NCBI GenBank assembly: GCA_038501625.1
Contig: JAZAYU010000686.1
Location: forward strand, 117,984 to 181,983
Length of the DNA: 64,000 nt
DNA from: Corbicula japonica
Lineage: Eukaryota; Mollusca; Bivalvia; Venerida; Cyrenidae
Direction: 5' to 3'
Both the position numbers and the translations under genes were made by a program. The notes beneath the pieces are model-generated. The model saw only the letters and a list, made by a program, of their open reading frames with translations. It made no database searches and was not told the DNA's origin. Of the stretch, positions 1-11,509 are shown one piece after another (position 1 is the first letter of the stretch; each line of letters begins with the position of its first letter).

Positions 1-925
1 TTGCAATTTCAAGAAAGGAACCAAGATCTTATGGTAATGAAAGTGAAGATCATACCAAAATCAAGACCACTAGTGTGCAGACAAGTTTTTATTATAACTT
101 GACGTAGTCACCTAGTTTTCAAGGTCACATGACCCAGTCTAGAACTTGACCTAGATATCATTGAGATAAACATTCTGACCAAGCTTGAAAAAGAGGACCA
201 AAATTAAGACCTCTAGAGTGCTGACAAGCTTTTTTTCCCATAATTTGACCTAGTGGCCTAGTTTTTAAGGTCACATGACCCAGTTTCGAACTTGAACTAG
301 ATATCATTGACATAAACATTCTGATCAAGCTTGAAGAAGATCAGCCCATAACTAAGAACACTAGAGTGCATACAAGCTTTTTCTTTAATTTGACCTAGTG
401 ACCTAGTTTTTAAGGTCACGTGACCCAGTTACGAACATGACCTAGATATCATTTAGATAAACATTCTGACCAAGTTTGGAGAAGATCAGACCAAAATTAA
501 GACTGTTAAGAGTACAGAGAAGCTGTTTCTATTATTTGACCTTGTGACCTTGTTGTCAAGGTCACATGACCCACTTTCGAACTTGACCTAGATATTATTG
601 AGATAAACATTTTTACCAAGTTTGAAGATCGCACCAAAATTAAGACCGCCAGAGTGTGGACAAGCTTTTTCTATAATTTGACCTAGTGACCTAGATTTCA
701 TTGTAACATGACCAAGTTTAGCACCTGACCTAGATGGTATTGAGATTAACATTCTGACCAAGTTTAAAGATGATGCCACAAAATTAAGACCTTTTAGAGT
801 GCGAATAAGCTTTTTCTTTAATTTGACCTCGTGACCTAGTTTTAAAGTTCACGTGACCCAGTTACGAACATGACCTAGATATCATTGAGATAAACATTTC
901 GACCAAGTTTGAAGATCAGACCAAA
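1..925. repeat. Family A element, tandem core (left part, enters from outside the window)
   Basis: Tandem units of about 145 bp. The recurring phrase TTTGACCTAGTGACCTAG has its TGAC at 100, 245, 391, 537, 679 and 823, giving spacings of 145, 146, 146, 142 and 144. Each unit then carries AAGGTCACATGACCCAG, a block around GATATCATTGAGATAAAC, and AAAATTAAGACC. No long open frame is shared between units and no protein is implied. The same core returns at 4591-5470 and 57600-59480. The array is cut at about 925 by the family D element and resumes at 4591. Confidence 0.85.
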
Positions 926-1470
926 ACTAGAGCTATCACTGAAGGTGATTAATACCCCCGCAATACTGCTTTGTCAGAGTATACAGGAATGATGTTTGGG
1001 GGCCGCAGGTGGGGGGACAAGGGGGTCGAAGCCCCCCGAAGCTTCTGGAAGATAGCAATTTATATTCCATTGGGAAGCCATTTCTTAAGTGCATTAGAGC
1101 TTTTTTGAAACACAAAATTAAGACATCTGGAGGCATGGGTTTATCATTTATTGTCATTTATCTTAATCAACTATGCACCGAAATTCAGTGAAAATTCTCC
1201 AAAAACAAAAATTATAAAACATGAATATTTCAATAATTTTAATAATTTTCAATAATTATGAAAGTGACGGTCACCGTAGTTGTTTATTTTTGCTGTTGTT
1301 GTTTTTTGTGTTTTTTTTTGATAATAAATATCTCCAATACAAAGTATGTACATAATTTTTGCACAGTTTCCAAAGTACATCATTGGATGGCATATTCTGA
1401 TGTAGACCTACTTTCATTTTGTGTTATCCGAGATTAAATTTTCCCGCGGCATAACAATTTAAGAAAATCA

Positions 1471-1956
1471 AACGTAGGACTATATCCGCCTACCGATACA
1501 AGGCCATTTCAGTTGCATGATAATTACATACATATTACTTACTACGCTGTCTCTGCTTAAGAAAAAAAAACAATCGAGCATCTTGTGAGTATTTTTTTTA
1601 CAATCTGTTGTTACGCACACAGCTACACGACCTTCAATCGGGTACATGTTGCTATTCTTCCGAGAGGGATAAGAATAATGACGTCATTTGGTAAGCTAAT
1701 GCTTACGAAACCAAACGTAGGACTTTATCCGCCTACCGATACAAGGCCATTTCAGTTGCATTATAATTACATACATATTACTTACTACGCTGTCTCTGCA
1801 TAACAAAAAAAAAACAAACGAGCATCTTCCGAGTATTTTTATACAATCTGTTGATACGCACACAGCTACACGACCTTCACCCGGGCACATGTTGTAATTC
1901 TTCCGAGAGGGATAAGAATAATGACGTCATTTGGTGAGCTAATGCTAACGCCACGT
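1471..1956. repeat. 243-bp direct tandem duplication inside the family D element
   Basis: AACGTAGGAC begins at 1471 and AACGTAGGAC again at 1714, a period of 243 bp. The second copy runs to about 1956. The copies share GTCTCTGC, a poly-A run, ACGCACACAGCTACACGACC and AATAATGACGTCATTTGGT. They differ by scattered substitutions, so the duplication is fairly recent. TGACGTCA, a perfect CRE/ATF palindrome, occurs once in each copy. Confidence 0.8.
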
Positions 1957-1999
1957 GCGTGTAAAGCAGAAGTTGTTTAAAAATAGCGACTTGGGTTTT

Positions 2000-4080
2000 C
2001 ACCGGATGTAAACAAAACTGTAAAAGTAGTTAACGTCAGAAGGTTTTGTTGAATCGTGCTCCCCTTCTAAAAAATAATGGACTGATCCAAATAAAAAAAA
2101 TGTCATGCAATTATACTCACGAACGTATGTTAAATGTTTGAAAAAACTTGAGAAGTAGTTTGCGTCATAAGATTTTGTGAAAAAAAATGCTCCCCTCCAA
2201 CAAATAATGGACTGATCCATAAAAAATATGTCACTTACATGCCCACTTCATGCAGAACATATGATTGACATGATTAATGGACTGATCCACATGAAAAATA
2301 TGTCACGCACATCTACACTTCATGCCGAACATATGTAAAAAGTTTCAAGTCAATATCTTAAAAACTGTAGAAGTAGTTCGCCTCACAAGATTTTGTTAAA
2401 TCATGCTCCCCTGCTAAAAAATAATGGACTGATCCACATGAAACAAAGTATGTCATGCAAATCTACTCAAAAACGCATGTTTAAAGTTTGAAAACTGGAG
2501 AAGTAGTTTGCGTCATAAGATTTTAAATAAAAGATTGTTTTAAATAATGCTCCCCTCCAAAAAATAATGGAATGATCCACAAAAAATATGTCGCGTACAT
2601 GCCCACTTCATGGAGAACATACAATTTTAGTTTCAAGTCGATATCTTGAAAACTGTTGAAGTTTGCATAACACGATTTAGTTAAACCATTTCCCCTGCAA
2701 AAAATAATGGACTGATCCACACGAAAAATATGTCACGACCGTCTACACTTCATGCCGAACATATGTAAAAAGTTTCAAGTCATTATCTTAAAAACTGTAG
2801 AAGTAGTTCGCCTCACAAGATTTTGTTGAATTGTGCTCCCCTCCGAAAAATAATGGACTCATCCAACAGAGAAAAAAAATAGTTCGCGCAAATGAACTCG
2901 CGAACATATGTTTAAAGTTTCAAGTCGTTATCTTGAAAACTGTTGATGAAGTAAGTGTAGAAGTTTGCATAACACGATTTAGTTAAATCATTTCCACTGC
3001 AAAAATATAATGGACTGATCCACACGAAAAATATGTCACGCACATCAACACTTCATGCCGAACATATGCAAAAAGTTTCAAGTCAATATCTAAAAAAGTG
3101 TAGAAGTAGTTCGCCTCACAAGATTTTGTTGAATTGTGCTCCCCTCCGAAAAATAATGACTGATCCACATGAGAAAAAAATTATTCGCGCACATGTACTC
3201 ATGAACATATGTTTAAAGTTTCAAGTCGATATCTTGAAAACAGTTCGTGAACATATGTTTAAAGTTTCAAGTCGATATCATGAAAACTGTTGATGAAGTA
3301 AGTGTAGAAGTTTGCATAACACGATTTAGTTATACCATTTCCCCTGCAAAAAATAATGGACTGATCCACACGAAAAATATGTCACGACCGTCTACACTTC
3401 ATGCCGAACATATGTAAAAAGTTTCAAGTCATTATCTTAAAAACTGTAGAAGTAGTTCGCCTCACAAGATTTTGTTGAATTGTGCTCCCCTCCGAAAAAT
3501 AATAGACTGGTCCACATGAGAAAAAAATTATTCGCGCAAATGTACTCACGAACATATGTTTAAAGTTTCAAGTCGATATCTTGAAAACTGTTGACGTAGT
3601 AAGTGTAGAAGTTTGCATAATACGATTTTGTTAAATCATGTCCCCTGCAAAAAATAATGGACTGATTCACACGAAAAATATGTCGCGCACATCTACACTT
3701 CATTTCGAACATATGTATGTTGTTTCAAGTCAATATCTTAAAAACTGTAGAAGAAGTTTGTGTCAAGATTTTGTTAAATCACGCTCCCCTTCCGAAAAAA
3801 ATCATGTCCCCTGCAAAAAATAATGGACTGATCCACATGAAAAATATGTCACGCACATCTACACTTCATGCCGAACATATGTATGAAGTTTCAAGTCAAT
3901 ATCTTAAAAACTGTAGAAGAAGTTCGCGTCACAAGATTTTGTTAAATCGCGCTCCCCTCCGAAAAATAGTGGACTGTTCTACATGAAAAAATAGTTCGCG
4001 CAAATATACTCACGAACATATGTTTTAAATTTCAAGTCGATATCTATCTTGAAAACTGTTGACGTAGTAAGTGCCACAGA
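2000..4080. repeat. Family D tandem core (~145-bp units, with a higher-order dimer)
   Basis: Units are marked by ATAATGGACTGATCCAC, followed by AATATGTCACGCACATC and GTTTCAAGTC. TGGACTGATCC-type markers lie near 2077, 2207, 2424, 2567, 2707, 2853, 3010 and 3156, with most spacings 130-157. From about 2700 two unit types alternate. One contains GAAGTTTGCATAACACGATT and the other GTTGAATTGTGCTCCCCTCC, which gives a dimer of about 300 bp. A diverged fragment of the same core occurs at 9165-9480 inside another transposon. Confidence 0.8.
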
Positions 4081-4171
4081 CCAACCACCCAACCAACCAA
4101 CCAACCAACCAACCAACCAACCAACCAACCAACCAACCAACCAACCAACCAACCAACCAACCAACCAACCG
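4081..4171. repeat. (CCAA)n microsatellite of the family D tail
   Basis: About 22 almost perfect CCAA repeats, placed between the tandem core and the tail hairpin, where other families here carry GGAC/GACGGAC repeats. The Asn-Gln-Pro-Thr and Gly-Trp-Leu-Val open frames over it are repeat translations, not genes. Confidence 0.95.
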
Positions 4172-4212
4172 GATGAAGACTCCTATATACCCCCTATACT
4201 TCGTATGCGGGG

Positions 4213-4580
4213 CAGTGTTTTTTTTTCACTTTTGGGGGAAGGGGGTTGCAGCCCTTTGGAGGGGGAAAATTGCGACACGAACGAGGAAAGGGGGAATATT
4301 TGGAAGATACTTGCAGATGTCAAACATAACAAAACAAACTATTCACTGATCTTTTGCTTTTTGCTTTGCTAACACTGTAGTACAACCAAGTAAATCTTGC
4401 CTCATACTTCCCAGAGTTAAATTTTCTTGCATCAGAAAAAAAATTAAGAAGAACAAATCGAACCGTCCATAACATACTGCAGCAAAGGGGGAATTTTTTA
4501 TTGGACGTGGGGGAAAAATATAAACTATTTTGAGGGGGAAAGGGGCCCAATTTCTCCAAATATTTGGCATAAAAACACTG
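4213..4580. mobile_element. 368-bp MITE with CAGTGTTTTT termini, 5-bp TSD
   Basis: Starts CAGTGTTTTT and ends AAAAACACTG, a 10-bp perfect terminal inverted repeat. It is flanked on both sides by CGGGG (4208-4212 and 4581-4585). It interrupts the tail of the family D element: removing it together with one CGGGG regenerates GCGGGGGTATA, the tail motif of families B and D. The interior is G-rich with no coding capacity. Superfamily is uncertain: CAG ends with a short TSD suggest a hAT-like or related cut-and-paste element. Confidence 0.7.
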
Positions 4581-4590
4581 CGGGGGTATA

Positions 4591-5890
4591 ATTAAGACTG
4601 TTAAGAGTAAAGAGAAGCTGTTTCTATCATTTGACCTTGTGACCTCGTTTTCAAGGTCACATGACCCACTTTCGAACTTGACCTAGACATTATTGAGATA
4701 AACATTTTAACCAAGTTTGAAGAAGATCCCACAAAAATTAAGACCGCTAGACTGCGGACAAGCTTTTTCTTTAATTTGACCTAGTGACCTAGTTTTAAGG
4801 GTCACATGACCCAGTTACGAATAGTACCTAGATTTCATTGAGGTAAAACTTCTGACCAAGTTTAAAGAAGATCGCACTAAAATTAACACCGCTAGAGTGC
4901 AGACAAGCTTTTTCTATAATTTGACTTTGTGACCTAGTTTTCAAGGTCACATGACCCAGTTACTAACTTGACCTAGATATCATTGAGATAAACATTCTGA
5001 CCAAGTTTGAATAAGATTTGACCAAAATTAAGACATCTAGAGTGTGGACAAGCTTTTTCTATAATTTGACCTAGGGACCGTGATTTCAAGGTCACATGAC
5101 CCAGTTTCGAACTTGACCTAGCAATCATTGAGATGAACATTCTGACCAAGTGTGAAGAAGATCCCACCAAAATTAAGACCGCTCGAGTGCGGAGAAGCTT
5201 TTTCTTTAATTCGACCTAGTGACCTTCTTTAAAGGGTCACATGACCCAGTTACGAAAAGTACCTAGATTTCATTGAGGTAAAATTTCTGACCAAGTTTAA
5301 AGAAGATAACACCAATATTAACACCGCTAGAGTGCAGACAAGCTTTTTCTATAATTTGACCTTGTGACCTAGTTTTCAAGGTCACATGACCCAGTTACTA
5401 AATTTACCTAGATATCATCGAGATAAACATTCTGACCAAGTTTGAAGAAGATCGGATAAAAATTAAGACTGCTAGGGTTAGTATTTAGGGTTAGGGTTAG
5501 GTTAAAGACCTTAGGGTTAGGGTTTAGGGTTAAAGACCTTAGGGTTAGGGTTAATGAAAAAGCCCATAACTGGACCAAAAATAAGCAGTTTTGATGATAA
5601 AGCATGAACAAGATTTTAATATAGAAGTTAGGGTTAGGGTTAGTTAAGACCTTAGGGTTAGGGTTAAAGACGTTAGGGTTAGGGTTAGGTGAAAAGGCCC
5701 ATAACTCAGCAAAAATTAATCCGACCAGAAATTCCTTATGCTATGCACAACTAGGCTTGGTTACAAACACTCCTGTGAAGTTTCAATGAAATCCCTCTTG
5801 TAATTTCGGAGAAGAAGCGAGGACAAGATTATTTCGGATGGACGGACGGACGGTCCGATTACTATATGCCTCCCTTCGGGGGCATAAAAA
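4591..5890. repeat. Family A element, right part: tandem core, telomere-like block and tail
   Basis: Continues the array cut at 925. Units of about 145 bp run to 5470. A TTAGGG block follows, then one unit of the second A core (CCCATAACT..., AACTAGGCTTGGTTACAAAC, AAGCGAGGACAAGAT). Then come GGAC repeats (about 5838-5852) and the terminal hairpin at 5865-5886, TATGCCTCCC/TTCGGGGGCATA. Families B, C and D end with the same kind of arrangement. Confidence 0.8.
5473..5690. repeat. Interstitial telomere-like TTAGGG block
   Basis: Short runs of TTAGGG(TTAGGG) separated by TTAAAGACC-type spacers, all in one orientation. TTAGGG is the usual metazoan and mollusc telomere repeat. The block is an integral segment of the family A array rather than an isolated telomere scar, because the same join (TTAGGG runs then AAAAGGCCCATAACTC) recurs at 18114, 27990 and 59480. 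Confidence 0.85.
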
Positions 5891-6875
5891 CATGACTGTT
5901 TACTGAACGGTTGGTAAACTAATTTTATTACTAAATGTTTTTGTTTGTTCCCAGTTTAAGGGCTCTTCTGCCTCAAACGAGGACACAATGAGGTGCTCAG
6001 TAATCATGTGTTCGCTAGGTAACAAACATTCTATAAAACTCATTGTTTTGACAATCAAATTATGTTTAAATATTAAGGGTTTTATCTGTGAGAAGAAAAA
6101 TGTTCTCTTTACCTTTTTTAAATAAAATTAACAATTTCAGTTATTTCTTATTGTTAACCAGCAAACTGTGTATTTCATTAAAAATAAATATCAGAAAATA
6201 AATAAAGGGAAGTAATAACATTGCCGACGGGATTGTTAATCTTGCATTGTTAGTAAAAACAACATTAAACAGTGTTTAATCCATTGAATTTCTATAAGAA
6301 ATGTGTAAACTCACATTACAGTACGTAATAACTTTAACATGACGGTTAGAGAGTCGCCAATTGTGAGCTGGCGTTACATAATTCCGAGGTGTGAAGTCCG
6401 AATGCATGTCCGTGTTTGCATCCATTTCCGTTCGTGAGCCTGGTGCCTCAGTGAAAAGCTATTTCATTCGCTTGCAAAATTTACAATGCGTAATATCAAA
6501 AATGTAAAATCATTTCCAAACCATAAAAGCTGGTGTGATAATAGAAAAATGAAAGAATGGACAATAGGGAATAAACGGCAGATACCCCAAATAAAGGAAA
6601 GCAGTATTTCAACGCCAAATGAAAGTAGATAGAGGGGTAAGATAAATTGATGTTGAGCGAAAACGAAGCTGGTAAGGTATACTTTCATGATTTTAAATGA
6701 TTTGTCATAAAAGTTTAAATCAATACAGTTAAAAAAATAAAAATTTATTTGCAGATTTTTATAATAAACGAAAACCGCGATTTTTTTAAGCAAAACGCGA
6801 CGCATTTTGTCTCTGAAAACTGATATTAAAGACGCATTAAATTTGTAAAACGTGAGCCACGGATAAGAAAATTAT
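5891..6875. other. Low-repeat region, no confident gene; one weak minus-strand exon candidate
   Basis: No repeat family from elsewhere in the window is recognisable here. On the minus strand, 6458-6315 is an open 144-nt stretch (48 codons, phase 0 to 0) ending at a good donor (AAT|GTGAGT). Its acceptor (GAATGAAATAG) lacks a pyrimidine tract. It would be in phase with the CARD exon at 11510-11752, but the peptide is not recognisable. I treat it as a weak candidate only. Confidence 0.3.
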
Positions 6876-8229
6876 ATGTACATGAAGTAATTTGTAAGAC
6901 GGACGGGGCGATGAAATTTCGTAGCAATCATCGCAAAATTGACTGAAATATCGGCTTTTGTTGCTTGAACGCGGGAAATTTGACAGACATCTCAAAAGTT
7001 ACATTAGTGGCATACTTTGAAGGCTTGTAGTTTCAAAACGGCTAAGAATACCAAAAATGTCAGCACACATCCAAATCATGCATATGCTTAATTACATGTA
7101 TGCGAAATTTTGCGAGGAAACTCGAAAAAAAAAAAATTTGGGTCGCGTTCCACCTTAACAATTATTTGTAAATCAATCACGCATTATTTTTGACTATGCT
7201 ATCAACACATATTTGTTTGAAAAGTGTCTATTTATCAATAATCTTGAATAATACAAATTAATTAAACTTCATAATCTAGTTATTCGAAAATAATGTTTGG
7301 TCAAAATTATGAAAATCCATGTCCAAACGACTGGTCTAATTTATTTCAATGAATACTTTTTTCCTTTGAAAATGATGTTACACATGTATCACAGAAGATT
7401 GCAACTTCCCAAACTACTAGACCACTCAAAAATTGTTGGCACAAAAGAATGTGCGAAATATGGTACAGGGTAGGTAAAATACTGTAGCCCGACGACCCAG
7501 ACAAGTCAAAATGCCAACTCAGGCAACTGAATTCTTGTCTGAAATCTTAAGCCATGTACATGAAGTAATTTGTAAGACGGACGGGGCGATGAAATTTCGT
7601 AGCAATCATCGCAAAATTGACTGAAATATCGGCTTTTGTTGCTTGAACGCGGGAAATTTGACAGACATCTCAAAAGTTACATTAGTGGCATACTTTGAAG
7701 GCTTGTAGTTTCAAAACGGCTAAGATAACCAAAAATGTCAGCACACATCCAAATCATGCATATGCTAAATTACATGTATGCGAAATTTTGCGAGGAAACT
7801 CGAAACAAAAAAATTTGGGTCGCGTTCCACCTTAACAATTATTTGTAAATCAATCACGCATTATTTTTGACTATGCTATCAACACATATTTGTTTGAAAA
7901 GTGTCTATTTATCAATAATCTTGAATAATACAAATTAATTAAACTTCATAATCTAGTTATTCGAAAATAATGTTTGGTCAAAATTATGAAAATCCATGTC
8001 CAAACGACTGGTCTAATTTATTTCAATGAATACTTTTTCCTTTGAAAATGATGTTACAAATGTATCACAGAAGATTGCAACTTCCCCAACTACTAGACCA
8101 CTCAAAAATTGTTGGCACGAAAGAATGTGCGAAATATGGTACAGTGTAGGTAAAATACTGTAGCCCGACGACCCAGACAAGTCAAAATGCCAACTCAGGC
8201 AACTGAATTCTTGTCTGAAATCTTAAGCC
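6876..8229. repeat. 678-bp segmental tandem duplication (two near-identical copies)
   Basis: ATGTACATGAAGTAATTTG starts at 6876 and again at 7554. Both copies end at GAAATCTTAAGCC. Only scattered one-base changes separate them, for example AAGAATACC/AAGATAACC, CACATGTATCAC/CAAATGTATCAC and one A-run length difference, so this is a recent event or polymorphism. There is no gene inside. Neither copy resembles the other repeat families in the window. Confidence 0.9.
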
Positions 8230-8470
8230 CTGGACAAGTCATTAATTGATATCTGGACATCTGACAAATACACAGATACGCTGAGTGTCAAAAACTTGTT
8301 AGTCATAAACAGCTGATCAGCTTGATCAACAGCATGTGCCAGAGTGTGCACACCAAAAATCCCAACCGACCGCCTCCATGGAGTCAATTAATGGTTGCAT
8401 CAGTTGCTTCTATACATGTACTCTAATAAACTGTCGACCATACTGATATAGTAGTTATTTGTATTAAAGT

Positions 8471-10024
8471 CAGGGTTGCCAGCACCAAGGATGAAAAAAA
8501 TTCCCTGACTTTTCCCTGACTTTTCACTGACCAAATCAGATTTTTCACTGACCAATATAACCGAACGTAAACGACCGCTTACACCCGTACTGCTGCCCAA
8601 TCCACCCATAGGTACATTTTTATTATTTTAACAATATATTATTACATTATTTAACAATTTAAGTATCATTTATATATCAAGTATAAAGTTCGATAGATTT
8701 ATGTTTAGTGAAATATTAAAATATGTACTCTTACAAGATTTAACCAATACTTCTAAGATAATTGGCAAATAATGTATTCTTATTCTTCATACAGAAACTA
8801 AATGAATAAACAACATAGTATTAAGCAAGAGATTATCACAACTGAAGCTAAAGTATCCATTATTTACTAATGACTGGAATAATCATCAAATGCAGAGTAA
8901 AAGAAATATACATAATCTGTAAAATGGGCAAGCAAACAAACAACATACCATTTTAAACAAGTAAAACAACCCCTCAGACAGAATGCCCACACATGTTTCC
9001 TTAATGTTTTAAAAAAAAAATTTATACATAACTCAAATACAATGCTGTTTACACCATACAAGTGATACAAAAACACACAATTTAGCCAGTTCAGTGCTTG
9101 GATAAACTTAGAAAAAGTGTGTGTAGGTTTTGAAGATCCCTGTTCCAATCCAATAAATATTAAAAATTAATAGTCTGATCCAAATGAAAAATATGTCAAC
9201 CACATATACACTGGGCCTAATGGAAAATACGTCAGTTGATGCAGAATGTATGCGTAAATTTTCAAATTTATCTAGAGAAAATTTTTGAAGTTTTTGTCAA
9301 AAGATAAAATTTTTAAATCATGCACCTGTCATAAAAATGATGGACTGAGCCACATAAAAATATCACAGACACATCTACACATGATACCAAGTACCTCACT
9401 TGTTTCAAGTTTCAAGTCAGTATCATGAAAACTGTAGCAGTACATGTAGTTTGTGCCGCAATATTTTTAAAAAATCATGCTGTTGTACAAAAAACTAGGT
9501 TGCTGTGAGCTGAATGTTGGAAAACAGATTCTGTACATGAGATGTTCACATTATGAAAGTCACTTCTGCCAATTATTTTAAAATCCAACCATAGATGAAA
9601 ATATATGGGCAAAGACACAAACTATCATCAGTAAGGCCTGTATAGCAAAAATTACTAAGTTCAGAGTGTTGTTTTGAGCTGGATTTTGGAGGGAAGAACA
9701 TGGGTTTTGTGTGTAGCACCTTGTTATTATAATTTCTGGAGGCAAGGGTTGCAGAGCCTTTCAGTCTTCAGGCAATTTTTTTAAATATAAGAACTTTTAC
9801 TATAATACACAATTATAAAAAAAGGTTCATAACAGAAAATTTGTAAATGCAATATTTAATAAAATAGAACAATTATTTTCTTTCATATTTAGTTTTCCCT
9901 GACTTTTCACTGACTTTTCAGGATTTTTATTTTTCACTGACCAATTTTCAAAATTCCCTGACAATTCCCTGACCTTGAAAAAAAATCAAATTTCCCTGAC
10001 TTTTCAAGTCTGCTGGCAACCCTG
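8471..10024. mobile_element. CAGGG-ended DNA transposon (hAT-like, non-autonomous), 1.55 kb
   Basis: Starts CAGGGTTGCCAGCA and ends TGCTGGCAACCCTG, a 14-bp perfect TIR, flanked by AAAGT on both sides (8466-8470 and 10025-10029). Both ends carry clusters of a subterminal motif, TTCCCTGACTTTTC/TTTCACTGACC, in inverted orientation (8500-8560 and 9895-10010). Such clusters are typical of transposase-binding regions. There is no transposase frame. The interior holds a diverged family D core fragment at about 9165-9480. A 5-bp duplication is short for classical hAT elements (8 bp), so the superfamily is tentative. Confidence 0.7.
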
Positions 10025-10289
10025 AAAGTCAGGCGATCCGATAATTTTAAGCAAAAAAAAGCAAAACATCGTAATTTTATACAGTAATTCCCATGTTCCA
10101 TTATTATAAATTTGCCAATATCACTCGTTTTTAACAAAGTACTCTTAACTTGAAGCATTTATATTCGAAAACATGAAAGCGTCGAAGACGGGTGATGCTC
10201 CCCGAATGGGTACTTTGTCAATAAAACAGTTAGTTGTATAACTTAATTGAGGTTATTTTGAAAATAGTGTAGTGCTATGAAATCAGATA

Positions 10290-11370
10290 ATTTTAAAATC
10301 GAGCTATAAATAACTGGACATGATTAAGGTTCAAGGTCATGCTGTGACCTCGACCTTCAAGGAAGCGACCCAAATGTTGTGCGACAGGTGACCTCGATAT
10401 GGTTATCATTTCTGTGAAATAATTTTTAAATCCAACTATAATTAACAGAATTATAGACAGGAAACAATATTGCTTCAAGCTCATGCTGTGACCTTGACCT
10501 TGAAGGAAGTGATCAAAATGTTGCGCGACACATCATCTCGTTTTGGTCATCATTTCTGTGAAATAATTTTAAAATCCGTTTTCAAATAACAAAGTCATGG
10601 GCCGGACACGATGTTGATTCAAGGTCATGCTGTGGCCTTGACCTTCAAGGTAGCGACCCAAATGTTGCACACGACACGTCGTCTCATTATGGTGATCATT
10701 TCTGTGAAATAATTTTAAAATCCGACTTGAAATATCAAATTTATGGACCGGACATGATTTTTTGCACGGTCATGCTGTGACCTTGACATTCAAGGAAGCG
10801 ATCCAAATGTTTCCCGTGACACGTCCTCTCATTATGGTGATCATTTCTGTAAAATAATTTTAAAATCCGACTTCAAACAACAAAGTTATGGGCCGTACAT
10901 GATTTTGGTGCAAGGTCATGCTGTGGCCTTGACCTTCAAGGTAGCAACCAAAATGTTGCAGGCAACATGTCGTCTCATTATGGTGATCAATTTTGTGAAA
11001 TAATTTTGAAATCCAACTTCAAATAAAAAAGTAATGGGCCGAACATGATTTTGGTGCAAGGTCATGCTGTGACCTTGACCTTCAAGGTAGTGACCCAAAT
11101 GTTGTGCGCAACAAGTTGTCTCATTATGGTGATCATTTCTATGAAATAATTTTGAAATCTGAGTTCAAATTAAGAAGTTATGGTCCGTACACGATTTTGG
11201 TGCAAGGTCATGCTGTGACCTTGACCTTCAATGAAGCGACCCAAATGTTGCGCGCGACACATCGTCTCATTATGGTGATCATTTCTGTGAAATAATTTCA
11301 AAATCAGAATTCAAAACAAAAAATTATGGGCCGGACTAGATTTTGGTGCAAGGTCATGCTGTGAACTAAT
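10290..11370. repeat. Family E tandem array (~146-bp units, 8 copies)
   Basis: TCATGCTGTG recurs at about 10337, 10483, 10624, 10771, 10916, 11064, 11208 and 11354 (mean about 145). Each unit carries GTGACCTTGACCTTCAAGG, then GCGACCCAAATGTTG, then TCTCATTATGGTGATCATTT and GTGAAATAATTTTAAAATCC. It ends abruptly at about 11370, before the CARD exon, with no hairpin tail seen. Confidence 0.85.
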
Positions 11371-11509
11371 TAGCTCTGTCACCAACAATCTTTTATAGCT
11401 TTTATCAGCTTGTTTTCAAATCAAATTCAACAAATACATTGAGAGTCATGTCAGTATTGTAAAGATATTTAGCCACATAAAATTGAGAATCAAAAATTTA
11501 AAAACATAC

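Larger units (their letters stand above)
926..4590. mobile_element. Family D element (pearl/Helentron-like non-autonomous element) nested in family A
   Basis: The head (926-965) contains TATCACTGAAGGTGATTA followed by ATACCCCCGC. The tail ends with CTCCTATATACCCCC and GCGGGGGTATA, so the ends carry short subterminal inverted repeats (TACCCCCGC/GCGGGGGTA). In between lie a tandem core (about 2000-4080) and a CCAA microsatellite (4081-4171). Removing 926-4590 rejoins the family A unit at CCAAAA/TTAAGAC with at most one ambiguous base, so there is no evident target-site duplication. This order (head, tandem core, microsatellite, terminal hairpin, no TSD) is the known plan of bivalve pearl-type and Helentron-associated elements. 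That classification is an inference. It contains two secondary changes: the 243-bp duplication at 1471 and a MITE at 4213. Confidence 0.7.

Noticed and set aside
4049..4372. Open frame with repeated Asn-Gln-Pro-Thr (and Gly-Trp-Leu-Val on the other strand)
   Set aside because: It is the translation of the CCAA microsatellite. The flanks are element tail and MITE, not exons.
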